This document shows, piece after piece, positions 23,201 through 35,200 of a stretch of 64,000 nucleotides of DNA. The translations under genes were made by a program, and so were the position numbers. The DNA is taken from positions 926,811-990,810 of the forward strand of contig NW_024037062.1 of the NCBI RefSeq assembly GCF_015706575.1. The letters are read 5' to 3'. The number at the start of each line of letters is the position of its first letter. Position 1 is the stretch's first letter. The notes below the pieces were generated by a model, which worked only from the letters and a program-made list of their open reading frames with translations, did no database searches and was not told the origin of the DNA. Source of the stretch: Patiria miniata. Its lineage: Eukaryota > Echinodermata > Asteroidea > Valvatida > Asterinidae.

Positions 23201-26200
23201 CCATCAGTGTGTGCACTGCCGTCGTGTGGCTCATCCCAGGCTTCTAACACCAGTAACTTAACTGGGATGAAAAAAATTGACAGCTGTTAACGGAAATCAG
23301 TTTTGATACGAGATATGAGATTGATATCAAAATAGTTTCAAGCATGGAGCTTTACATTTCAGTTCAGCTTCACTGATACAAAAGACAGTTCAAAACATCT
23401 GCTTTGTCTCCATATTAGATTGGGGAAAATATTTGGCCCTTAACTTGGAGGGATCATACACAATGTAGGTCCATACGCACAAAGAACTTCAAATATATGA
23501 AATGAGACTTGGGGTTTTACAGATTAAATGTTTCAATTTGGTCTTGATATTCAAGACATTCCAGAGGTGATGCAAAAACCAAAGCCCAAACGAATCCGTG
23601 GTCTGCAAAACCCTCTCAGCTTTGTGTGAGTTTGACTCTACCCATTCAAATGATACCAACGGCAACTTTCATGCAGTCACTGAGCATAGAAATTTTGTAA
23701 GCAAAAACATTTTGCTCATCAATAATGTGATGTGATGTACTTGATTTTGTTCTCAGCTGAATTTTGCTTAGTGCTTAAATTACATGTACTATACAATAAT
23801 TTCTTCATCTGCAGTCACTCATTTGTCTGTCCTTTCCATCTTTACAATTTATGAATACAAATATGAAATCATGAATACTGAAATTCAAGGAAATCACGAT
23901 ACCTCCCGGCCACTCATTGCTGACGAGTTTCCCCAGTGTTCTTAGAAATCCCATCAAGCGTGCACTCATAGTGCGGTCAGCACATCTGCAGATACCGAAA
24001 CAATTTCACAAACAAATTATTTAAACAAACAAAAATATTACCGACGTTCTACCCATGCTCTTCAACATATTCAATTGTTTTTCTTCTACCGAACTTTCAA
24101 TGTCATGTTACTCCAAAAACATTTTTTCTATTTTGTACGTTCTCAACCGTCTGAAAAATATGGGTTGTTTTTGCGCCCCTGACTCACAAAAGGTTGCTGA
24201 TGTGCCCTAACATGGTGCACTTTGATTTTTCGCCTCTAGCGCACTGCTAGAGCAAAATTTTAACTGAAATTTCACAGAACGTGAAATTTCATCCAGCTCT
24301 TAACATTCCTGTTCATAAATCGTGAGTTTATCTACCTGTTACAAGGTAAGCAGAGAAAATTGATTTTGGCGTGATTTTTCGATTTTATTTTGATGTGCAC
24401 GGTGAACCCTTTGAAAATGCCCCCGAAAATAAGAGAACAAAAATTTTGACAAACTTCTAGTTGGGTATGTAAGTAGAAATAATAATGGTTTATCAGAATT
24501 TATCAACTTTACAGAAATTCTTAAATGTTAACTTGGGATTTTCTGAGATTTACTCAAGTGCGCCACGTCAGGGAACACTCAGCTGATTTGTGGCCAGTTT
24601 CCGGACGCTACCATTTTTGAATTTCGGACCAAATTCCATGACACTGAAATTGTTCACAGAGGTTCAACAGCAAGCATTGTTAAGGTAAAAACGACCAGTA
24701 TTTAACTGAATGAATTTTAAGTTTGTCAACAAAGAAGTTTGGCAACACTGCATGAGGAAAGTCGAGGGAAACGTCAAAGAACACCACGTTAGGGAACACT
24801 ACTAATCTCCTATATTATTGTTAGGCCTCAAATAATGTACAGTAGTTATTCCATACCTACATGTAAACCTAAACTTCAAAAGTGAAAAACTTCTATATTG
24901 CTAGAATTGCTAGACTTTGAAATCAAGATCTGTTTTGGGGGCTGAAACTTGAAAAATGCACGGGGACATCAACTTCATGATGGCCGAGGTTTCATAAAAG
25001 CTCCAACTTACCTGCTGTTCAAGGCAAAGCCCTTCATGTGAGCTGTGCAATCAACACAGCTTCTGTCTTCAACCCCACACCAGGCAGCCGATCGCTCCTC
25101 ATTCTCAAAAGCTATCAGCGATCCCGGGTACTGGACCAACCTAACGGATGACGACATCCAAAAAAAGATCACACTGTCACTTAAAGGGAATGTACAACAT
25201 TTGCTTTTGCTTCAATTTTCAGAAACAAATGGATTTGGAGGATTAGTATGTTATACCAAATATTGTTAAAATGACTTGTTTCACGTTTTGGGCTTGTAGA
25301 TGCTGGAAAAACCAAGAAAATCATTCATTTTCTTGTAGTCTGGTTCCCTGACCCCACTTAAGATGAAACAGAGAATTTATAGACTTTGGGGGAATTGTAA
25401 GTTCAGAGAATCAGTCTAGCAGGCTTGTACCCCTTCACAGGTGTGTAATCACTTGCAAATAGTTTTTGCAGTTTTTGCAGCAAAGAGTTTGCAAGCAGTT
25501 TTTGAAAAAAGCCAGTTTTCTCCAACGCTGGTCGGCCGACCAGTGTTGGAAAAATACAATTTTTTTTGAAAATGTTGGCACACCAGGAGCCACAATTTTA
25601 CAGGATGCTTTTAGACTGTCATTCCCTAACAATCCGGTAAGGTATTTTGTGATAATTTGATCATTTCGTTTTGAGATGTTTGCAAATGTTGTATCTTCCC
25701 TTTAAAGGCAATGTACACCATTTACAACATTCAAAAAGAAAACTGCCAAATGATAATGAAACAAGCTCGATCAGAAATACCCTATCTCAGGAGCCGCGAG
25801 CCAACGAATTCATGTTCATGCACAAGTCACGTGATTGTGCCATGTAATTTTTGGAAGGAGTAGTATTTTGAGTTTTAAAAAATCAGATTTTTGACCTCAA
25901 TGACCCCATGATGACCTTTGACCCCAGATTGGTCATGTGACATGTTGGGGCTGGGCTACTGATACTTTTGACAAAGTTTGGTTGAAATCGTTCAAAATAT
26001 GTACTGTGGGTGCAACAGACAATGTCAATGTTTGTTACTAACTAACTAACTAACTACCCAATGGAGAGACATGATCATTTGTTGAGCTGCTATCCCGCAG
26101 CAAAAACACCTACATGTAATTTTGGGGGGGGGGGGCTGTACATATAGCCGCATTTTAGGGCCATTTCCGATAGTTTCCAATTTTAAATATACATTCAATG

Positions 26201-29200
26201 CACAGTAAAATATTGAATTCGAGTCTTTCCTTTGGCTTTTTTCTTTAACCTTAATTTTTTTCATTTAAAGCCAGAGTCCATCATTTGCAGCTATCCAAAA
26301 AGTAACTGGCGTAATTATTGTTGAAAAACATACTTGGTTGAAAGATAGCTAGGGGACTAAACTTCCTGCGAAATTATTCTTTCTGGCAAGCTGTCATTTT
26401 GAAGAAATCAACGAAAGAAGGCCTTTCCAACGGTGCGTCTTAAGAAGCACCGTTGGACATTTCCGTTAGGCCAAAAAAAAAAAGTCTCCGGTTTCTGGTA
26501 TGCGCGCGCGTCGCCGTAGCCATGCGCGTCGGCAAAATGAAAAAGGTTTTTTTTCAATAAAAGATGATGTCTCAAAACCGCCAAACTCATTGGTTTGACT
26601 GGAATTCTGCTGCTGCACAATTTTAACGTGGTTTTAGATGGGGTTATGATCGAGAATAAGCTTTATGTTGCCTCTCTGGACTCCCATATATTTGCACTAA
26701 GTTTAGTCGGGCACCATTTGCAGTCATCAGCCGACATTTGAAGCAAAAAAAAAAACAGGTAAAAAAAAAAAAAAGCCGCGTCGCCGCACCACTTTTTGGG
26801 CAAGCTCCATACCAGAAACCGGAGACTTTTTTGGGGGGGGCCTTAGTAGTTCGTTTTTTTTATTCGGCGTGGTTGCTATAATTCGTTGGATCGATGCGCC
26901 ACATCACGTAGCTGCAATCAACTCACTTAGAATGTGTCTCAGACGCTGAATTCAAGCCCAATTCAAAACATGATTCAGCAACCTTTGATTTGAAATCGAG
27001 ATCCTAGAATGTTTTTTTTCTCGAAATATACAGCTGAGTGAAACTGAGCTGAAACTTAATTAGGTTAATTGTGCAGCACCCTTCTTTAGATTTTGAGCTC
27101 TTTTGTTGCGTCAAACGAACAAAATGCACAAGTTTCAAATGATGGACTATACCTTTAATCTCTTGTGTTTGATTTTCTTGGTTGGGGGGGGGGAGAACTG
27201 GGGGGCATAGCACCACCATTGGCAGTAGGGCATTTGAGAGGCATTCATGTTTTTGTCCACATGCATAATGGAAAGTGCTTGAGGATTGACCAATCACCAA
27301 CCTCGCAAAGTCTGTGGTGTCATTGCGCGTGATGGGCAGATGGAGTTTACCAACGATACTCTCAGCGTCAACAGCATCTGGAGGGAAGATTTCCCCACTT
27401 GATAGTGACACATCAGCCGCACAGATCGGCGTCTTAGGAGGGTCTAAACAGAAGTAGAACAAGGGGGTAAATATCACAAAGAGTCAATGAAGAGACTCCA
27501 AAACACTTCAGAGAAAGGTGCGAAATCCAAGTCCTTTCAAGGTATAAATGAATAATCTATCAAGCTTTTGAGGCATATATTATGCCTTGGTTAAAGGTAA
27601 AGTAGAACATTTGTAGCTATCCAATAAGTCCAAATTATTGTTAAAAAGCTTACTTGGTTTAAAGAAACTAGTAATGGCTTTAAACTCCCTGTGAAATTAT
27701 TCCTTCTGGCATACCGATACTGTCATTTTGAAGAAAACAATAAAAGAAGGTCTTTCCAATGACGAGTCAAGAGACGCATATTTGGAAATTTCCATTAGTA
27801 GCCGTTTTGTAATTCGGCAAAACCGTGAATGGGTACGCGAAGGCTAAACAATTCATAGAATTAAAGCTGTAGTGGTAACGTGATGGAAATACGTAATCAG
27901 TTTAATTTAAAAGTGAACAGTCAGTCAGTGAGATAGGTAACCAGCCTAATTGACGAGTGACAGACAGTCAACAGTGGCGTTGGGGGAGGGGGCCCTGGGG
28001 GGAACGGGGGCCCTGGGGGGAAAGTGCCATAAATACCAGTGCACCCCCTCCCCCCAAAAAAATCCTCAAAATTTGCCACTTGCCATGAGTTCTTTGCTTT
28101 AAGCAATTAAACTAGAGGAAGTAAGTAAACGACAAGTTTTGACTTGATTCAGATACCCTTAACCCAAGGGGTTTTAAAATCTGAATAAACTGATGAGAAA
28201 GAGGGCCCTCTAAGGCAAAAAAAAAAAAGTCTCCGGTTTCTGGTATGCGCGCGCGTCGTCGTAGCCATGCGCGTCGGCAAAATGAAAAAGGTTTTTTTTC
28301 AATGAAAGATGATGTCTGAAAACCGCAAAACTCACTGGTTTGACTGGAATCCTGCTGCTGCACAATTTTAACGTGTTTTTAGATTGGGTTATGGTCGAGA
28401 ATAAGCTTTATGTGGCCTCTCTGGACTCCCATATATTTGCACAAAGTTTAGTCAGGCACCATTTGCAGTCATCAGCCGCCATTTAAAGCAAGAAAATCAG
28501 GTAAAAAATTAAAAAACGCGTCGTCGCACCACTTTTTGGGCAAGCTCCATACCAGAAACCGGAGACTTTTTTTTTTGGCCTAACTGATGCACACCCCTAA
28601 TACAAAGAGGTCTATAGGCTGGCCCCTCTGGGACAGCCAAAAGAGCTTAGAGTAATGCAACACAGTATCCAATCGAGCCAAACCTACCGTAGGCAGCATC
28701 AATGCTGTTCCAAGCAAGCTGACTGACTTCATCTTGGCTGAGCGAGGCTGTCTGGTCGGCTGTAAACAGCGGTCCCTCTTCCTCCGCGCCTTGGATGCGG
28801 ATCTCAAGACGCTGATCAAACAGGACGATCCCGATGTCTTGGTTGCTGATCTGAAGAAAAACAAAACAAAACAAAAACAAATAAGTTTAATAACAATGCA
28901 AAACACATAAATAAGATGCACAAATTTTTAATATGGACTGTGTGCACGAATAGTCAATTGTACTTTTTTTCACCACTTTAGAAAGCTCTATTGGGGGGAC
29001 ACACCACATGCACAGTCGTGTTTAACATAACTCCGGAGGACAAGCCATTGTCTTTTCCTTTGTCCCTGTAATATAACAACTCTCCCATAGATTTAGCACA
29101 AACGCATGATCGAGGGCCGTTTTCAACAAAAGATAAACGATCAAGGTCAACAAAGAATCTGTTGTTCTCCCTTAGTCTGTCAGTCCTCGGGTGTACATGT

Positions 29201-32200
29201 ACGTATTGTACGCACACCAAAGAGCTAAATTACAGAGCACTGACTCATGTACAAAGTGATGCCTGCTGGGCGCATCCATGTTTGTGCACAAACCTACGGA
29301 AAACTTGAAATTTTATACGGCTTTTGTACGGCTATTTGCATATCTGCGTTTGTATTCTATACAGGTGCGTTATCGAAGCCGATACGCCCAAAACCGAAAT
29401 GCACGATCAGCAAATGAGCGTTTCATTTTGCTCTACGCAAAGACTGCAACGCATGCACGTATCTGCAGCCGCAGATGATTAACCGTGACGTTTTTGTTTA
29501 AACCGTCATGACGCGCTTAATTTGTGTACGTTCTACTAGCGCGTTGCATTTAGAGTACACTTTCAAAATTCAATCCATGTAATTTCATTATGTTCTACAA
29601 ACACGCACATGAATTCAAAATGTCTGCGCGCAGGACAGCTTCAATGTGTCTCCATGCGCAAGAATGAGGAATTAGTGCTCTAGTAATTTAGTATAGCTCT
29701 ATGACACACCTGGTTTGTACATACAGCACTCATTCTATTCTGAATGTACATGTACATAACCCCATAGCATGAGAATCAAGCACCAATGGTAATGCGTTCG
29801 AATGACAATCCCAGTGGTCTCCCCCACTCTCCATGTGCAACCTGAGGGGGAACTTGTGCCTAACACTCACTGCTATGCCGACGACACCCAATTATACTTG
29901 TCATTTTAACCTTGTAGTTCAGACAACCAAGAGCAAGCGGTGACTGCCATGGAAAACTGTGTAAGGGATATACGTCTATGGATGCTACAAGATAAACTTA
30001 TGATAAACGATGCCAAAACTGAATTTATCATTATTGGTAGTCAGCAGCAATTATCTAAACTGACTATATCTGGTATCAATGTGGGAGACTGTACTATATC
30101 ACCTTCATTACAAGTTCGTAACTTAGGTTGCTGGTTCGACTCAAAATTGAGTATGCATTTATAAGCAGATTACTACCATATGCTCCACTACTTTTTATCA
30201 CATTCACAATATCAGAAGAATCAAGAAATACTTGTCAAGAGATGCATTGATTACTTTAGTGCATGCTGTCATAACCAGTCGCCTTGATTATTGCAACGGC
30301 CTATATTATGGCTTACCAAATTCACAATTAGTTAAGCTTCAACGAGTTCAGAATGCTGCAGCAAGGCTTATTTGTGGCAAACCATCGTGGAACCATGTAA
30401 CTCCTCTACTTTATCAGTTACATTGGTTGCCTATACAATCTCGCATACACTTTAAAATCCTTCTGTTGACCTTCAAGGCTCTTCATGATCTTGCTCCCAG
30501 ATACATTATACATATGTTGAAAGTTAAGGTCCATTCCAACTATTCCCTGCGATCCAATGGGCGGTTGCTTTTAGATTGTCCATCTGGGAGAATGCAAAAG
30601 ACTATGGGGGATCGTGCATTTGCACAAGCCGCTCCCAGCTTATGGAACCAGCTACCGCCTGAAATTCAGTCTGTTCAGTCTCGAACAGTTTTTAAGACTA
30701 AGCTTAAGACTTTTCTTTTTACAAAGGCATTCATGTATTAGGTTTTCAGGCCTTCATTTTTAGAAATTCGTGGAGCTCAGTTAATCGCTCTCCTGGGAAA
30801 TCCGAGGAGCTCAATTTGAGCACCCAAAATTGCTCTCCTGGGAAGTCCGAGGAGCTCGATTTGCATGTTTTGTGCTCAAAGTAAAAAATGAATCCAAATC
30901 ATTTCCTGGTGCCTTTCATATCATGCACACACACTTGCATCAGAACTGAGAAACAGATGCAACTGTTCACTACAAATTGAGTGCTTAATTCATGTCAATT
31001 TAATAGGTTTAAGTTTTACTTGTTTGTGAATCATCCTGTGGAAATAAAAATGAAAAACAAATTGGAGTTGACTTGTGGTTCTTTAGTGTTTCTATTTTGT
31101 TCTATTTTACTTCGTTTTTATTATACTCACTTTATTTTATTTTTATTTTGTTTTATTTACTGTTTATTTCAGTTTTTATGTATTGATTTTGTTTTATCAA
31201 ATAGTTTAATTGTTTTGGTTTACTAACTTTACTAAAAACCTGTTTTTGTTTAAATTTGCATATGTATCATGTGGTGTAACAGTGTTTTTGAGGGGTTCTA
31301 AATATATATCCAAATTGATGAATAGAGCCCAGAGCCCCCTCCCCCCCCCCCCCAAAAAAATCCAATTAATTTAAGTCCGGTCATACATCTGTCAAAGAAA
31401 TACTTTTTTTGTCACATAAATCCTCAAAATTAGTAAAATAGAAAAGGAAAATAATTATATGAATATTTGGTTTTGGGCACAAAAAATAAAAGGATCGAAA
31501 GTAAGGTCACAGAAATGTACAAGTAACGCCATTACAAAATGTCGAATGGTACTACGCACAAACAACGTCACCGTGCACGGGTGGCCTGTTGACCGGCCGC
31601 GCTTGCGGGCATAGCCCGGTAGTCGACACACGGAAAATCGCTCTGCACTCTATCATTGTGGGACCAATGAGCTCAACCTTTCGTAAGGTATTTCCAACCC
31701 AAACTTGTCAAAAATGAACGTTAGGTTTCTTGTAGATGTACTGGAGATCATTCAAAATGCCGCTCAATAACTCTGGCTCCCTTTGGAATATCACAACTTC
31801 CAGAAAAACGGTGTAATTTCACATAGGCCTACCCACTGTTGTCTGGCTGCACAGTATTAGATCGTGCACAACACAAGTACATTACATTATGTACCGTACG
31901 CGTTATGCGTGGCGACTTACGTACGGGAACTTAACCGTCGCCCGGCCCACACACCACACTCAACACGTGTGCTTGGGTCGCCCATTTGGAAGCACGTCCA
32001 TTTTATCGAAAATAGGGGTGTTGGTATTACAAAGTAGGTGGTTTTAATTGCTCAGCCCATCAATTTCATAATTGTTTTGTGTTTTCACTTCATCGGAGGT
32101 TTATTTATTTAGTTTTACATTATAAATATTTATAAACTAATATATAAACTGATCTCAACCGAAATTATTATTTCATTTTATTCACTTAACGGTGGTGCAC

Positions 32201-35200
32201 GTCTGAATGACGTGCTACATGTCGTTGATGAAAAGAAAATGGCTGATGTATCCATGTATTTGTTGATTTTTTTTGCAACAAAATCGTTCAAACATCGGGA
32301 TGACATAACAAGTTAAGAAATCAAGTATATAAAATTTGGATTGACAAGATTTTACTGTTGGCTTTTATGTAGACAAAAACTGGAGTCGACAATTAATAAG
32401 CTTACAAATTTACCCAGGAGCGCTATTATTCGCGCGCCAGAAACCGTGTTAAGGAGCGCGAAGGAGCGCGATCGCGCTCCTTAAAAATGAAGGCCTGGTT
32501 TTACTATTATCTATTTTAAATGTAGGTCTTGTTTTTGTAATTTTAAGTTTCATTGTTTTGACAGTGTTTTCTAAAATATCTAGTGTTTTTTACATTTAAG
32601 ACTAATGTTTAATTCAAATTCGTATTTTTAATATTTTAGCTACCGGTACTGTTCAAATTTTGTAATGCGCATTTGAACATTTTATGGTATATGCGCATAA
32701 TAAATGCAATTTTATTATTATTATTATTATTATTATAAATATTATTTAAAGGGAATATACAACATTTGCAAACATCGAAAAATAAAACTACCAAGTTTTT
32801 GCGAAATACCTTAATAGGATGTTGGTAAATGACAGTATAAAGCATCCTGTAAAATTATGGCACCTGGTATACTGTCATTTTCAAGAAAAGTGGTATTTTT
32901 GTATCAATTTCCAACGCTGATCGGCCGATCAGCGTTGGAAACAACTGGCTTTTTTTTTCAAATACTGGACCCAATTGACCATTGCACTTGTTTGCAATCG
33001 ATTACAAACCTATGAACGGGTACGAGCCAGCTTGACTGGTTCCCTGACCTTACAATTCCCCAATGTATGTAAACTGCTCTGTTTCTTCTTATATGGAGTC
33101 AGGGAACCAGACTACAGGAAAATGATCATTTTTCTTGGTTTTTATAGCATTTTCGAACCCAAAACCTCCAAAAAGTCAGTGTAACTATATTTGCTTTATA
33201 TTTCCAACCCCCCAATTCCATCCATTTCTGAAAATTACAGCAAAAGCAAATGATGTATATTCCCTTTAATGCCATCAAAATCATTGAAAATGCACCTTTG
33301 TGTCCCATTTAACCTTATTTTCAGTTTTCTCGTAGTAATTTTGAAGGGTCTTTTGGTGCCTTTTTGGTTTTTATGCTAATACGAATTTCCATATTCATGA
33401 GCAAACCTGTGATGTCATTCCGGGCAGAAACCTGATAGAATTTTGGATACATGTATTTCGCTGTCATAAATTTTCTTTTCTTTGGTGATTCATTTGTCAT
33501 GTTTGTAGTGTAAGGCAATCAGCGACCCTTGGACTCTTGGATTTTTATTTATAACCACACTGAAAGACACGAGTGAACCACAAGTTGATTTTTTTACACA
33601 GCTCCAATATGGCCTAGTAGTAAAACGAAAATAATCAAGTTTTGATGAAATTCGAATTCAAGTCTAATGAAGTGGAAATTTATGCTCTAAAAATATACAC
33701 TGCAGTCTGAAATCAGAATTGGAGTTAAAGCTACAGTCCATCATTTGCAGCTATCCCAAAAGTTACGGTACGTCTAATTTCCGTGCGTAGTTCGTTTTCT
33801 TATTCGGCGAAGCACGCGCAAGCGTTGGCACGATGCACAGTACGGGCACGTGTTTGCTATTATTTGAAGGATCGCGTAGCTGCAGTTGGCTCAGTGACAA
33901 CGTGTCTCGGACGCTGAATTCAGGCCCACTTCAAAACATGATTCAGCAACTTTTGATTTGAAATCGAGATCCTAGAATGCTGTTTTTCTCGAAATTTGAA
34001 GCTGATCTGAAACTTCATCAGGTTAGTTGTTCAGCACACTTTTATAGATTTTGAGCACTTCTGTTGCTTCAAACGAACAAAATGCACAAATTACAAATGA
34101 TGGACTGTACCTTTAAGTTATTACTCCAGCGCTATCATCAAGGTGCATGCATTTGCACAAAGGAAGGTAATAAGGCACACGCCTCAGCACTTATTGCATA
34201 AAGCCGTGTTCTAAATATTCAGGCAGTAATGAAACGAGGTACCGGTACAAGGGCGAGTGTTAAAGAAATTCAGACAATGGTTGAAGCAATCTCACAAAGA
34301 CCTCGCACTGCATGGGCTCCACTTCACCTTCCCGGCCAAGTTGGTGAGAAAAAAAAATCAATTTTGTGTAGATGAAGAGAGGCATATTGTAATTGTGATT
34401 GGCATAGTTACGTCACGTGTGCCCGAGTGGAAACGATTGCGTAGTGCTTCTTAAGGGTTTTGAAACACTTGCCAATGATGTTGTCAGTGGCAACTGGGGG
34501 AAATCAATTTCGTGTAGACGGAGAGAGAAGATGCAATGGGATTGGCACAGTTATACCGGATGCAATGATTTTGGCATACTGAAAGGATCGAAGGACATGC
34601 AGAATGTTGTCAGAGTGTGCCGTATCTTCATGGTTTAAACACTCCTGCAAGAAAGCAAGCTTGCTGAAGACCACCGCATAAATCGCTATCTTTGAGACTG
34701 GAAACACTTTGTCTTTTGATTTTGTGAGACAATTCTAAACAGGTAAACCGTCACTCGCAATACTGTGGAAGATCCTGAGCATAGCAGAATTTTTAAAACA
34801 CGATCTGAGTCTTTTATAGTGGGCTTGTACCCTTCGCCGACGTATTTTATAATCATTGTATGTACTCAGTGTCGTCTGAGGGATTGCGAGTAAAAAAAAG
34901 TCATAACACTGCACAAACTTACATAGACGGGCTCGAACCTACAATCTCCTGCTTATACATGTACTAGTGCAGACGTCTTTACCACGCGACCGCCGAGTTT
35001 TCAAAAACATTCTCAGTCACTGCATTTCAGATGCTGCTCGCTTTCCACTGATGGTGCGAGTTTGTATGCCCTCTCTTACTAGTCACTCGACTCTCTCCTC
35101 CAGAAGATTTTCTGCCTGAATCGATCAAGTTTGTCACCCTCGTCATCTCCAAGATGTTGATCATCCAAGGTTTGGCGGTTTTCCTCCTTGTGGGTCCAGT

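Noticed and set aside
28978..29478. Possible exons between the family D copy and the LINE
   Set aside because: Neither frame shows a recognisable motif, and exon 5 already joins exon 4 in phase without any additional exon.
30981..31226. Hydrophobic 81-codon frame inside the 1.75-kb element
   Set aside because: Composition is explained by T-rich sequence (TTTTATT runs). No conserved motif is seen.
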